A DNA stretch of 64,000 nt from Paracidovorax wautersii (GTDB taxonomy: Bacteria > Pseudomonadota > Gammaproteobacteria > Burkholderiales > Burkholderiaceae_C): positions 2,626,001-2,690,000 of the forward strand of contig NZ_JAVIZX010000001.1 in NCBI RefSeq assembly GCF_031453675.1, given 5' to 3'. Position 1 is the first letter of the stretch, and each line of letters starts with the position of its first letter. Below, piece by piece: positions 49,192 through 59,567 of this stretch. The position numbers were made by a program, and so were the translations under genes. The notes beneath the pieces were generated by a model that saw only the letters and a program-made list of their open reading frames with translations, was not told the DNA's origin and made no database searches.

Positions 49192-50427
49192 ATGCGCCCT
49201 CCGATGAAGCCGCTGGCCGATGCGCTGGCTGATCTGCTGGCCCAGGCCACCCCGTTGGCCGGGACCGACACCGTGGACACCTTCGATGCCGACGGCCGCG
49301 TGCTGCGCGCCGCGGCCGTGTCGCCGCTGCAGGTGCCGCCCCAGGACAACAGCGCCATGGACGGCTACGCCGTGCGCTGCGCCGATGTGGCTGCCGCCGG
49401 CGCCGTGCTGCCGGTGTCGCAGCGCATTCCCGCCGGCAGCCTGGGCACGCCCCTGGCCGCCGGCACGGCCGCCCGCATCTTCACCGGCGCGCCGCTGCCC
49501 GAAGGGGCGGACGCCATCGTCATGCAGGAGGACTGCGAAGCGCTGGACGAGGGCCGCAGCGTGCGCGTGAACGCCGTGCCCGCCGCGCACCAGTGGATCC
49601 GCCGCGCGGGCGAGGACATCGCCCTGGGCGCGCAGGTGCTGGCCGCCGGCACGCGCCTCACGCCCGCCGCCCTGGGGCTGGCCGCCAGCATCGGCCTGGG
49701 CCGGCTGGACGTGGCCCGCCGCCCGCGCGTGGCCCTGTTCTCCACGGGCGACGAACTGGCCATGCCCGGCGAGGTGCCGCCCGAGCAGATGAAGCCCGGC
49801 GCCATCTACAACAGCAACCGCTTCTTTCTGCGCACGCTGCTGCAGCGGCTGGGCTGCGAGGTGACCGACCTCGGCATCGTCCCCGACCGGCGCGATGCCA
49901 CCATCGAGGCGTTGCGCAGCGCCAGCGCCTCGCACGACGTGATCCTGACCAGCGGCGGCGTGTCCGTGGGCGAAGAGGACCACATCAAGCCGGCCGTCGA
50001 AGCGCTGGGCGCGCTGCACCTGTGGCAGATCGCCATGAAGCCGGGCAAGCCTTTTGCCTACGGCCAGATTCCGCGCGCCGGGGGCGTGGCGCACTTCATG
50101 GGGCTGCCGGGCAATCCGGTGTCCAGCTTCATGACCTTTCTGGTGCTGGTGCGGCCCTTTCTGCTGCGCCTGCAAGGCGTGCAGGACGTGGCGCCCAAGG
50201 CGTTTGCCGCCACCGCCGGCTTCGATTTGCCGCGGGCCGACAAGCGGCGCGAATTCCTGCGCGTGCGCCAGGGCGCGGACGGGCGCCTGGAGCTGTTCAG
50301 CCACCAGGGCTCGGGCGTGCTCACCTCCACCGCCTGGGGCGATGGCGTGGTCGACAACCCGCCGGAAACCCCCATCGCGCGTGGCGACACCGTGCGCTTC
50401 ATTCCCTTTGCCGAGCTGATGTCATGA
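49192..50427 (+). CDS. moeA: Molybdopterin molybdenumtransferase MoeA
   Basis: MoeA inserts molybdate into adenylated molybdopterin. The 411-residue product has VPPQDNSAMDGYAVRCADVA, the ATP/molybdopterin-binding SGGVSVGEEDHIKPAVEALG and MKPGKPFAYGQI with FMGLPGNPVSSFMTFLVLVR. ATG at 49192 has AAGGA (49178-49182) nine bases upstream, and this site touches the end of the MITE-like element. moaD overlaps its stop codon as ATGA. Confidence 0.96.
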   Translation: MRPPMKPLADALADLLAQATPLAGTDTVDTFDADGRVLRAAAVSPLQVPPQDNSAMDGYAVRCADVAAAGAVLPVSQRIPAGSLGTPLAAGTAARIFTGAPLPEGADAIVMQEDCEALDEGRSVRVNAVPAAHQWIRRAGEDIALGAQVLAAGTRLTPAALGLAASIGLGRLDVARRPRVALFSTGDELAMPGEVPPEQMKPGAIYNSNRFFLRTLLQRLGCEVTDLGIVPDRRDATIEALRSASASHDVILTSGGVSVGEEDHIKPAVEALGALHLWQIAMKPGKPFAYGQIPRAGGVAHFMGLPGNPVSSFMTFLVLVRPFLLRLQGVQDVAPKAFAATAGFDLPRADKRREFLRVRQGADGRLELFSHQGSGVLTSTAWGDGVVDNPPETPIARGDTVRFIPFAELMS

Positions 50428-50693
50428 CCGACGCCGTCCACAAGACCATCGAGGTGCGCTACTTCGCCTCCATCCGCGAAGCCGTGGGCCAGGGCAGCGA
50501 AACCGTGCGCACCACGGCCGCCACGCTGGGCGCCCTGCGCGACGAGCTCATCGCGCGCGGCGCGCCCTGGGCCGACTGCCTGGCCCGCGGCCGGGCCGTG
50601 CGCATGGCGCTCGACCAGACCATGAGCGGCGACGACGTGGCCCTGGCCGACCGCGCCGAGGTGGCGTTCTTCCCGCCCGTCACGGGCGGGTGA
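50424..50693 (+). CDS. moaD: Molybdopterin synthase small subunit MoaD
   Basis: MoaD (89 residues) is the ubiquitin-like sulfur carrier of molybdopterin synthase. The fold is seen in IEVRYFASIREAVGQGSE and AEVAFFPPVTGG, ending in the Gly-Gly tail that is thiocarboxylated. It overlaps moeA by ATGA. Its partner moaE is 2.7 kb away on the same strand. Confidence 0.94.
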   Translation: MTDAVHKTIEVRYFASIREAVGQGSETVRTTAATLGALRDELIARGAPWADCLARGRAVRMALDQTMSGDDVALADRAEVAFFPPVTGG

Positions 50694-50751
50694 TCGCGTT
50701 GCAGCGGCGGCTCGCCAGCGTGAGGGTGGACGCTGCATGCTCCTGAAGATG

Positions 50752-50835
50752 TAGCTGGTTGCGCTTGAAAATAAAGGATTTCGGATAGATTTATATCTGA
50801 AGTTTTTGCGTATCAAGCGCAGGCAGCTATGTTCT
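50752..50835. repeat. Palindromic intergenic repeat R1 with a 43-bp insert (copy 12)
   Basis: The left arm TAGCTGGTTGCGCTTG (50752-50767) and right arm TATCAAGCGCAGGCAGCTAT (50811-50830) are those of R1. They are separated by 43 AT-rich bases (50768-50810), where other copies have four to eight. The insert has the inverted repeat AGATTTATATCT. The right arm also contributes the TAG stop codon of the DapA-like gene (50827-50829). Confidence 0.7.
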
Positions 50836-51801
50836 TGGTAGCGGGTCGCAGCCAACCAACCGCGCCAATACCGCGTCCTGCTGCTCTGCAAGCGCCACCA
50901 TGTGCTGCGCCAAAGCGGGCGATGCCGCCGTCATCGGCGCCCGCAAGCCGCCCTCCATCTGCCCCTGCGCAGCGAGCAGCGCCTTGATCGGCGCCGGGTT
51001 GGGCTCGGCAAAGAACGGCTCCACCAGCGGCAGCAACGCCTGCCAGAGCTGCCGAGCGCGCTGCAGGTCGCCGGCAGCGATCGCCTGCATGCACTGCACC
51101 CAGCGCGCCGGCTGCCAATGCGCGCTGGCTGCGATGGCGCCGGCCCCGCCCGCGGCCATGGTGGCGAAGATCTGCGCGTCCTCCCCGGCCAGCACCTGCA
51201 GCGCGCCATCGGCGATCAGCGCCTGCGTCTTCGCCGCCTGGCCGCCGCAGTCCTTGAGGGCGCGGATGCGCGGGTGGCGGGCCAGGGCGCGCAGCGTGGC
51301 CAGCTCCAGCGTGGCGCCCGTGCGGTAGGGAATGTCGTAGACGATGAGCGGAAAGGCGCTGGCCTCGGCAATGGATTCGAACCAGCCCTGCAGGCCCGCC
51401 TGGGACGGACGGACGTAGTGCGGCGGCGGCACCAGCAGGCCCGCCAGCGGGCGGTGCGCCAGGCTGCGCACGCGCGCCAGCACATGGCCCAGGTGGTAGC
51501 CGGACAGCCCCATCACCACGGGCAGGCCGTCCGCTGCGGCAAGGACGGTGTCCAGCACCGCGTCCTGCTCGGCTTCATCGAGCGCGGCGGCCTCGCCGGT
51601 GGAGCCGCAGGCAACGAGGCCGGCGATGCCCTGGCCGCGCAGGCTGTGCACCAGCGCGCGCAGGGCGGCGTGGTCGACCGGATCGGCTCGATCGGCCTGA
51701 TCGGCAGGGCCGCGGCGGAACGGCGTGACGAGCGGAATCCACAGGCCGGAGAAATCGGCGACGGGGCCCGCAGGCGTGGGGCGGGAGAGGGGCGATGGCA
51801 T
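50827..51801 (-). CDS. DapA-family aldolase paralogue
   Basis: A 324-residue member of the dihydrodipicolinate synthase/N-acetylneuraminate lyase family. The family motifs are GLVACGSTGEAAALDEAE, the tyrosine in PLIVYDIPYRTGATLELA and the Schiff-base lysine in RIRALKDCGGQA. It may be a true 4-hydroxy-tetrahydrodipicolinate synthase or an aldolase for another 2-oxo acid; context (molybdenum genes) does not tell. ATG at 51801 is chosen for AAGGAT seven bases upstream; 51816 and 51858 are in frame. Confidence 0.85.
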   Translation of the reverse strand: MPSPLSRPTPAGPVADFSGLWIPLVTPFRRGPADQADRADPVDHAALRALVHSLRGQGIAGLVACGSTGEAAALDEAEQDAVLDTVLAAADGLPVVMGLSGYHLGHVLARVRSLAHRPLAGLLVPPPHYVRPSQAGLQGWFESIAEASAFPLIVYDIPYRTGATLELATLRALARHPRIRALKDCGGQAAKTQALIADGALQVLAGEDAQIFATMAAGGAGAIAASAHWQPARWVQCMQAIAAGDLQRARQLWQALLPLVEPFFAEPNPAPIKALLAAQGQMEGGLRAPMTAASPALAQHMVALAEQQDAVLARLVGCDPLPRT

Positions 51802-51917
51802 CGGAACATCCTTCATGGCAGAACACGACCGAAAACAGGCCGTCGGATGGACGCACACGCATGCCGTTCAGGCAGGCGATCGATGCAAGAGAGAAGGGGA
51901 AAAGAAAGCCTGCCAGG

Positions 51918-51948
51918 CGGTTCCGTCGCTCATCCGGACGGAACCGCA
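51918..51948 (-). terminator. Probable terminator downstream of the 52.1-kb gene
   Basis: GCGGTTCCGTC (51918-51928) and GACGGAACCGC (51938-51948) are perfectly complementary over 11 bases. On the minus strand, T-rich sequence (CTTTCTTTTCC) follows within 10 bases. The next gene, the DapA paralogue, starts 117 bases on. Confidence 0.6.
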
Positions 51949-52078
51949 GCTCCGGTCAGATGAGCTGGGGGTTTTTTGGCTTTGCCTGCGCAGCCGGGCC
52001 TCTGCGGCAGGGCGCAGGAGTCAAGGGTGGCGTGGTGTGCAGACATGGCCGGCAGTATATCCAGCCGGGCGTGGCGGA

Positions 52079-52405
52079 TCAGGCCGGGGGCGTGGCGGCG
52101 GGCAGCTCGGGGCAGCGCCACTCCAGCAGTTCGGCCAGGCGCAGCGTGATCCAGCGGGCCTCGGCGGGCGAGACGCCGGCGCCCGCATCGCGCAGGCCGG
52201 CGTGGATGCGCAGCAGGATGTCGGACTCTGACGGCGCCTGCACGTGGTAGAGCGTCTGCGCCTGCTCCACCAGGTGGCAGGCGAGGTCTTCGCACAGCTC
52301 GTAGCGGGCGCGCACCACGGCGGCCGGCTCCGTGAGGCGGTTGCGCGCGTCGCTGTACACGGCCATGAACGACGGCGGGACGAGGATCTGGTTGTCTTCG
52401 GACAT
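52079..52405 (-). CDS. Small conserved hypothetical protein
   Basis: A 108-residue soluble protein: MSEDNQILVPPSFMAVYSDA, then a helical part with ARYELCEDLACHLVEQAQT, WITLRLAELLEWRCPELP. I recall similar Comamonadaceae proteins with the doubtful name ATPase with chaperone activity, but no ATPase motif is present here. Its start at 52405 is fixed by family resemblance. Function unknown. Confidence 0.65.
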   Translation of the reverse strand: MSEDNQILVPPSFMAVYSDARNRLTEPAAVVRARYELCEDLACHLVEQAQTLYHVQAPSESDILLRIHAGLRDAGAGVSPAEARWITLRLAELLEWRCPELPAATPPA

Positions 52406-52440
52406 GGCGCCATTGTCTGCCCGCCACCGCGCACGGGCAT

Positions 52441-52470
52441 AAAAAAAAGCGCGGACGGCGCCGCGCTTTT
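52441..52470. terminator. Bidirectional terminator
   Basis: AAAAGCGCGG-ACGGCG-CCGCGCTTTT is a perfect 10-bp stem. On the minus strand it ends in eight Ts and closes the small membrane-protein gene at 52492. Confidence 0.82.
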
Positions 52471-52491
52471 GTGGGAGTGGAAGAGGGCCGC

Positions 52492-52653
52492 TCAGGAGCG
52501 CTGCTGCGGGTCCTTCGCGCCGCGTGCTGCCTGGGGCGCATCGCCCTGCGTGAACAGCCAGACGAAGAAGCCCGCCATGCACAGCATGATGCCGATGCCC
52601 ACGGCGCTGAACAGGCCGACCTGGGTGGTGAAGAGTTCCTTGAGCAGATGCAT
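52492..52653 (-). CDS. DUF3149-type small membrane protein
   Basis: A 53-residue protein, MHLLKELFTTQVGLFSAVGI, with one membrane helix to about residue 35 and a charged tail. This matches the DUF3149 pattern (short, LKDLFTTDVGLLS-like opening). GGAGGAAA lies 10 bases upstream of the ATG. Function is unknown. It is too short to be picked out by length alone. Confidence 0.7.
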   Translation of the reverse strand: MHLLKELFTTQVGLFSAVGIGIMLCMAGFFVWLFTQGDAPQAARGAKDPQQRS

Positions 52654-52777
52654 CGCGCTTTTCCTCCGTCATCGTTGTGGATGGAGGCGATTGCAGCGCG
52701 CGGGCAACCGGCGGTCTTTGCGCCACGTCAACGGCGGCGGGCCGTGCCGGCGCCGGGCGGCGGCCGTTTGCGGGCGG

Positions 52778-53032
52778 TCAATCCGGCACGAAGCGCGATT
52801 CGAAGCGCTCCATGTCCTGCGTCAATTCGAAGGTGACGAGCTGGCCCATCTTCATGTCCGACAGCCGGCAGGCCGCGAACAGGCTGTACTTGCCGCGCAG
52901 GTCGAAGCTGGGCAGGTCGATCAGCGCGTAGGGGTGGGGCACGAACACCTCGTGCTCGAACACCACGCGGTGCTCGTTGCGCGGGGAGGGGAAGAGCTTG
53001 TAGCGGTCGGTGGTGATGGTCTGCGTGGCCAT
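52778..53032 (-). CDS. Hypothetical protein of 84 residues
   Basis: A small soluble protein, MATQTITTDRYKLFPSPRNE, with a beta-rich middle (HRVVFEHEVFVPHPYALIDL) and acidic C-terminus. I recognise no domain. It is divergent from the gene at 53118, with about 85 bases between. Codon use is typical of the genome, so I judge it real. Confidence 0.55.
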   Translation of the reverse strand: MATQTITTDRYKLFPSPRNEHRVVFEHEVFVPHPYALIDLPSFDLRGKYSLFAACRLSDMKMGQLVTFELTQDMERFESRFVPD

Positions 53033-53117
53033 GGCGGGGGTACAGTTCGGTTGTCGCGGGCGCACGGGGTGTGGCCCGCATCCACGCCGCTATTGTCCCA
53101 GGAGAAGCTTCGCACCG

Positions 53118-53348
53118 ATGGCCCGCAACCCGAATGAATGGACCCAGAAGATCATGGCCCTGGTCAAGGCCGGCAACGCGCCCGCCGCCACGGCGCAGAT
53201 CCGCGTGGCGCCCACCGTCGCCGACCTGAAGCGCCTGCAGACGGCGCTGGCCGCGCCCGGCGCGCCCGCGGCCGCCAAGACCCTGCACACGGTGGTCGAG
53301 GAGCAGATCGTGGCCCTGTCCGCGCCCCGCCTGCACCGTTCGCCATGA
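53118..53348 (+). CDS. Small gene coupled to moaE
   Basis: A 76-residue protein, MARNPNEWTQKIMALVKAGN, helical and rich in Ala, with TVADLKRLQTALA. No domain is recognised. Its stop codon overlaps the moaE start as ATGA, so it is almost surely translated with moaE. It may assist molybdopterin synthase or only share the transcript. Confidence 0.6.
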   Translation: MARNPNEWTQKIMALVKAGNAPAATAQIRVAPTVADLKRLQTALAAPGAPAAAKTLHTVVEEQIVALSAPRLHRSP

Positions 53349-53857
53349 ACGGCACGCCCCGTCCGGCCGATCCGTCAGCCCGCGCGCTGGCCTGCGTGGC
53401 CATCCAGACCGCCGACTTCGACGTGGCCGCCGAGCTGGCCGCGCTGCGGGCGCAGGATGCGCGCGTGGGCGCCGTGTGCAGCTTCGTGGGCGTGGTGCGC
53501 GACCGCAACGAGGGCGACAGCGTCGCCTCGATGGAGCTGGAGCATTACCCGGGCATGACCGAGAAGTCCATCGCCGCGATGGTGGACGCGGCCTACGCGC
53601 GCTTCGACATCTTCGGTGCGCGCGTGGTGCACCGCGTGGGCCTGCTGGCGCCGCTCGACCAGATCGTGCTGGTGGCTGTCACGTCGGCCCATCGCGGCGA
53701 GAGCTTCCAGGCGTGCGAATTCCTCATGGACTACCTCAAGACCCAGGCGCCGTTCTGGAAGAAGGAAGTCACCCCTTATGGCGCCCGCTGGGTGGATGCC
53801 CGCGTGAGCGACGACGCGGCGCTGGCGCGCTGGGGCATCGCCGCCTCCAACGCCTGA
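53345..53857 (+). CDS. moaE: Molybdopterin synthase catalytic subunit MoaE
   Basis: MoaE (170 residues) takes sulfur from MoaD to convert precursor Z to molybdopterin. It shows VGAVCSFVGVVRDRNEGD, LELEHYPGMTE-type MELEHYPGMTEKSIAAMVDA, VVHRVGLLAP and the catalytic lysine in APFWKKEVTPYGARWVDAR. Its ATG overlaps the small gene before it. Confidence 0.95.
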   Translation: MNGTPRPADPSARALACVAIQTADFDVAAELAALRAQDARVGAVCSFVGVVRDRNEGDSVASMELEHYPGMTEKSIAAMVDAAYARFDIFGARVVHRVGLLAPLDQIVLVAVTSAHRGESFQACEFLMDYLKTQAPFWKKEVTPYGARWVDARVSDDAALARWGIAASNA

Positions 53858-53903
53858 AGGCGGCGCGCCGGCCCCGGGTCCCGCGGGTGCCCGGTTTGGG
53901 GTG

Positions 53904-53950
53904 AAATAGGCCTCTGGCGGTTGCTGGATAAGCGCGGGCAGCTATCAATA
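53904..53950. repeat. Palindromic intergenic repeat R1 (copy 13)
   Basis: AAATAGGCCTCTGGCGGTTG, loop, ATAAGCGCGGGCAGCTATCAAT. It follows moaE and precedes the clpB promoter. Arms are moderately decayed. Confidence 0.6.
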
Positions 53951-54008
53951 GGTGAGCGATATGGGCGCATGGCGGTCGTCCCGTGGTCTGCCTCTGCCGC
54001 GTGCAGTG

Positions 54009-54037
54009 CTTGAAAAGTGGCCCGCCTTGCCCCAGAT
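54009..54037 (+). promoter_or_regulatory. Sigma-32 (heat-shock) promoter of clpB
   Basis: CTTGAAA (54009-54015), 14 bases, CCCCAGAT (54030-54037), close to the consensus CTTGAAA-N11-15-CCCCATNT. Transcription would begin near 54044, about 20 bases before clpB. The same 14-base spacing is found at grpE. Confidence 0.8.
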
Positions 54038-54063
54038 GAACGGCAATTCGGAGGACATTGACC

Positions 54064-56673
<2,610 letters not shown>

Positions 56674-56749
56674 GCTGGAGACAGGCCGCGGTCGCCGGCA
56701 CGCACCACCGTGCGGCGGCGAACGCGGCCCTGCCAGAAAGGGGCATGGT

Positions 56750-57094
56750 TTGAACGATTTGGTGGCCGGCTTGGTCCGGTGGACGCTGCGGCTGGTGGTC
56801 GTTGCGATGGGCGTCGTGGTGTTTCTGAGCCTGCTGTTCGCAGCGGCGCTGCTGGCCGCGGTGTGGGGCCTGCGGGCCCTGTGGGCACGCGTGACCGGCC
56901 GTCCCGTCATGCCCTGGACGATGCGCATGGACCCGCGCACGGGCTGGAGCACGGTGTACCGCAGCACGGCCCGCTGGTCGGCCCGCGGCGCGGCGACCGG
57001 CGCCGAGGCACCGGATGCCGCCCCCGGCATGCGCTCGCGCGAACTGCCCGGCGCGCGCGACGTGAGCGATGTCGAAGCGCGCGAAGTGCGCTGA
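56750..57094 (+). CDS. Small single-pass membrane protein
   Basis: A 114-residue protein. One or two membrane helices (residues 8-45: WTLRLVVVAMGVVVFLSLLF) are followed by a basic, partly disordered tail. No domain is recognised. It uses a TTG start at 56750 with AAAGGGG eight bases upstream, while the nearby ATG at 56745 gives a two-codon frame. It lies 76 bases after clpB. Confidence 0.55.
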   Translation: MNDLVAGLVRWTLRLVVVAMGVVVFLSLLFAAALLAAVWGLRALWARVTGRPVMPWTMRMDPRTGWSTVYRSTARWSARGAATGAEAPDAAPGMRSRELPGARDVSDVEAREVR

Positions 57095-57326
57095 TCAGGC
57101 CTCGCACTGTCTTTCTCTCGTAACCGCCTGCGCCGGACCCGCCTTCGCTTCGTGCCGGTGCCGGTGCCGGTGCGACGGCGGCCTATGCGCCTCGCCTTAT
57201 TTCTCTCTCTCTGCCACGCCGCGCGGGCGGCCCATCCCGGAACGCCGTGGATGAGTGATGCCATTGAGTGGGCTTGGAGACGCCCGTTTACAGGCCGTTG
57301 CACGCCCGGTGCCTATGATGCTTGCC

Positions 57327-58763
57327 ATGACGCCTGACGCTATCCGCAACCAGTTCGAAGTCCAACGCCAGGCCAGTCGCGCGCACATCGACGTGCCGCT
57401 CTTGGTGCGCCGCGAGCGCCTGCTGCGCATGCGCAAGCTCATCGACGAGCACGGCCCGGCGCTGGCCGCAGCCGTGCAGGCGGACTTCGGCATGCGGTCT
57501 CCGCGCCTGACGGAAGTGGCCGATCTGCTGGTGCTGCGGGCGCAGCTCTCGCACACCCTGCGGCACCTGTCGCGCTGGTGCCGCCCGCGCAAGGTGCGCA
57601 CGCCATTGCACCTGCAGCCCGCGCAGGCCTGGATCGCGCGCCAGCCGCTGGGCGTGGTCGGCGTGATCGCGCCGTGGAACTACCCCGTGCAGCTGGCGCT
57701 GGGGCCCGCCATCGCGGCGCTGGCGGCCGGCAACCGCGTGATGCTCAAGCCCAGCGAGCTCACGCCGCACACGTCCGCGCAGCTGGCGGCGCTGGTGGCG
57801 CAGTTCTTCTCCCCAGACGAGTTCTGCGTGGTGCAGGGCGATGCGGCCACCGCCGCGCTGATCGCCTCGCTGCCCTTCGACCATCTGGTCTTTACCGGCT
57901 CCACCGCCGTGGGCCGCAAGGTGGCCCAGGCCGCCGCCGTCCACCTGACGCCCACCACGCTGGAGCTGGGCGGCAAGTCCCCCTGCATCATCGACGCCGA
58001 CTGCGACCTGCGCGACGCGGCGCTGAAGATCGCGCACGGCAAGCTGCTCAACGCCGGCCAGACCTGCATCGCGCCCGACTATGTGCTGCTGCCGCACGGC
58101 AGCGAGAGCGCCTTCGCCGAGGCCTACCGCGCGGCCGTGGCGCAGCTGTTTCCCTACTTCGAGGGCAATCCCGACTACGCATCGGTCATCAATGCGCGCC
58201 ACCTGGCACGGCTGCGCACCATGCTGCAGCAGGCCCAGACGCAGGGCGCGCAGATCGAGGTGCTGGAGCCCGTGCCCGGATCGCCCCCGCCGCCGCCGCA
58301 GGGCATCGGCGATGGGGTGGGCCGGCAGATGCCGCCGGTGCTGGTGTTCGGCGCCACGCTGAACATGCAGCTGATGCAGGAAGAGATCTTCGGCCCCGTG
58401 CTGCCCGTGCTGGGCTACGAGCGGCTGGACGACGCCATCGCCCACATCAACGCCGGGCCGCGCCCGCTCGCCATGTACTGGTTCGGCCGCAGCGAGGCGG
58501 TGCGCGACGACGTGCTGCGCCGCACGGTCAGCGGTGGCGTGACGGTGAACGACACGCTGATGCACGTGGCCCACGACAACCTGCCTTTCGGCGGCGTGGG
58601 CGACAGCGGCTGGGGGGCCTACCACGGCGAGGCGGGCTTTCTGCGCTTTTGCCACCAGAAGTCCGTCATGGCGCAGTCGCGGTGGTCCCTGGGGCACTGG
58701 CTGTATCCGCCGTACGGTGCACGCTTCGACCAGGTGGTGGGGCTGATGCGCCGCTGGCTCTGA
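57327..58763 (+). CDS. Coniferyl-aldehyde-type dehydrogenase
   Basis: A 478-residue NAD(P)-dependent aldehyde dehydrogenase of the CalB subgroup, which oxidise coniferyl and other aldehydes. The general base glutamate is in TLELGGKSPCII, the nucleophile cysteine in LNAGQTCIAPDYVL, and LGVVGVIAPWNYPVQLALGP is the substrate-side motif. The C-terminal SVMAQSRWSLGHWLYPPYG is common to the subgroup. ATG at 57327 is preferred to 57315 and 57318. The actual substrate is not known. A (GTGCCG)4-like microsatellite lies upstream at 57152-57174. Confidence 0.85.
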   Translation: MTPDAIRNQFEVQRQASRAHIDVPLLVRRERLLRMRKLIDEHGPALAAAVQADFGMRSPRLTEVADLLVLRAQLSHTLRHLSRWCRPRKVRTPLHLQPAQAWIARQPLGVVGVIAPWNYPVQLALGPAIAALAAGNRVMLKPSELTPHTSAQLAALVAQFFSPDEFCVVQGDAATAALIASLPFDHLVFTGSTAVGRKVAQAAAVHLTPTTLELGGKSPCIIDADCDLRDAALKIAHGKLLNAGQTCIAPDYVLLPHGSESAFAEAYRAAVAQLFPYFEGNPDYASVINARHLARLRTMLQQAQTQGAQIEVLEPVPGSPPPPPQGIGDGVGRQMPPVLVFGATLNMQLMQEEIFGPVLPVLGYERLDDAIAHINAGPRPLAMYWFGRSEAVRDDVLRRTVSGGVTVNDTLMHVAHDNLPFGGVGDSGWGAYHGEAGFLRFCHQKSVMAQSRWSLGHWLYPPYGARFDQVVGLMRRWL

Positions 58764-58805
58764 GGTTTTCGGCAGGTACGGCGGCCCTCGGGTTGCGGTA
58801 GGCGA

Positions 58806-58861
58806 ATGCTATTGAATTGGTAGCTATCTGCGCAGTATTGGCGGGCGGTGCAGCCGATTGG
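58806..58861. repeat. Palindromic intergenic repeat R1 (copy 14, decayed)
   Basis: TAGCTATCTGCGCAGTATTG and then GCGGGCGGTGCAGCCGATT. The outer TAGCT and CAGCCGATT are kept but the inner arms no longer match. It follows the aldehyde dehydrogenase. Confidence 0.5.
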
Positions 58862-58999
58862 ATCGCAAAAGGGCGACTGCCGTAGATTGCATGGGGCGCG
58901 GCGCCAGAGGGCGCCGGTGGACCGAGAAATCTCATTTGCGCGACAATCACGGGTTTTTCGTTTTCCCTTCACCGTTTCCCGGTTCGATTGTTTCTCCCC

Positions 59000-59521
59000 A
59001 TGTCCAGTATCCAGGTCCGTCCCGCCACCCTCCGTGATGCCAAAGCCATTGCACAGATCCACACGCAATCCGCGACGGAGGCTTACCGCGGTTTGGTTCC
59101 AGACGACCAATTGAAATCCATGTCTTCGGTCGAGAAACGCCAGGCCTACTGGCGCGAGGCGATCGAGTATTGCGAGCCCCAGGTCCAGGTCGCCGTCGAC
59201 GGCGACAAGATCGTCGGCTTCGTCGGCTTCGACCGTTCGCGCGATGAGAAGTCCCGTCCCACCACCGGTGAGATCTGGGCCATCTACGCCGCCCCCACGC
59301 ACTGGAGCCAGGGCGTCGGCGTGGCCCTGTGGGACGCCGCCCGCGACGGCCTGCAGGAAGAGGGCTGCACCAACGTGACCGCCTGGGTGCCGCTGCGCAA
59401 CGAACGCGCCTTGCGCTTCCACGAGCTGGCCGGCTTCAAGCGTGAAATGACCACGGCCAAGACGGCCGTGATCGGCGGCGTGAAGATCGAGGAAGTGCGC
59501 CTCAAGCGCCCCTTGAACTGA
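59000..59521 (+). CDS. GNAT-family N-acetyltransferase
   Basis: A 173-residue acetyl-CoA-dependent acetyltransferase. The acetyl-CoA pocket is formed by IWAIYAAPTHWSQGVGVALW, the family's Q/RxxGxG/A motif, then VTAWVPLRNERALRFHELAGF. The substrate is unknown. ATG at 59000 is preferred; a TTG at 58988 is in frame. A pyrimidine-rich stretch fills the upstream region and no ribosome-binding site stands out. Confidence 0.88.
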   Translation: MSSIQVRPATLRDAKAIAQIHTQSATEAYRGLVPDDQLKSMSSVEKRQAYWREAIEYCEPQVQVAVDGDKIVGFVGFDRSRDEKSRPTTGEIWAIYAAPTHWSQGVGVALWDAARDGLQEEGCTNVTAWVPLRNERALRFHELAGFKREMTTAKTAVIGGVKIEEVRLKRPLN

Positions 59522-59567
59522 GCCGCGCTGCCTGCACCGAACGTCGTCCACCCCGCCGCGCCTTCGC

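Noticed and set aside
57152-57174. GTGCCG tandem repeat as a regulatory or mobile element
   Set aside because: Four short units are within what slippage in GC-rich DNA gives, and no nearby feature suggests a function.
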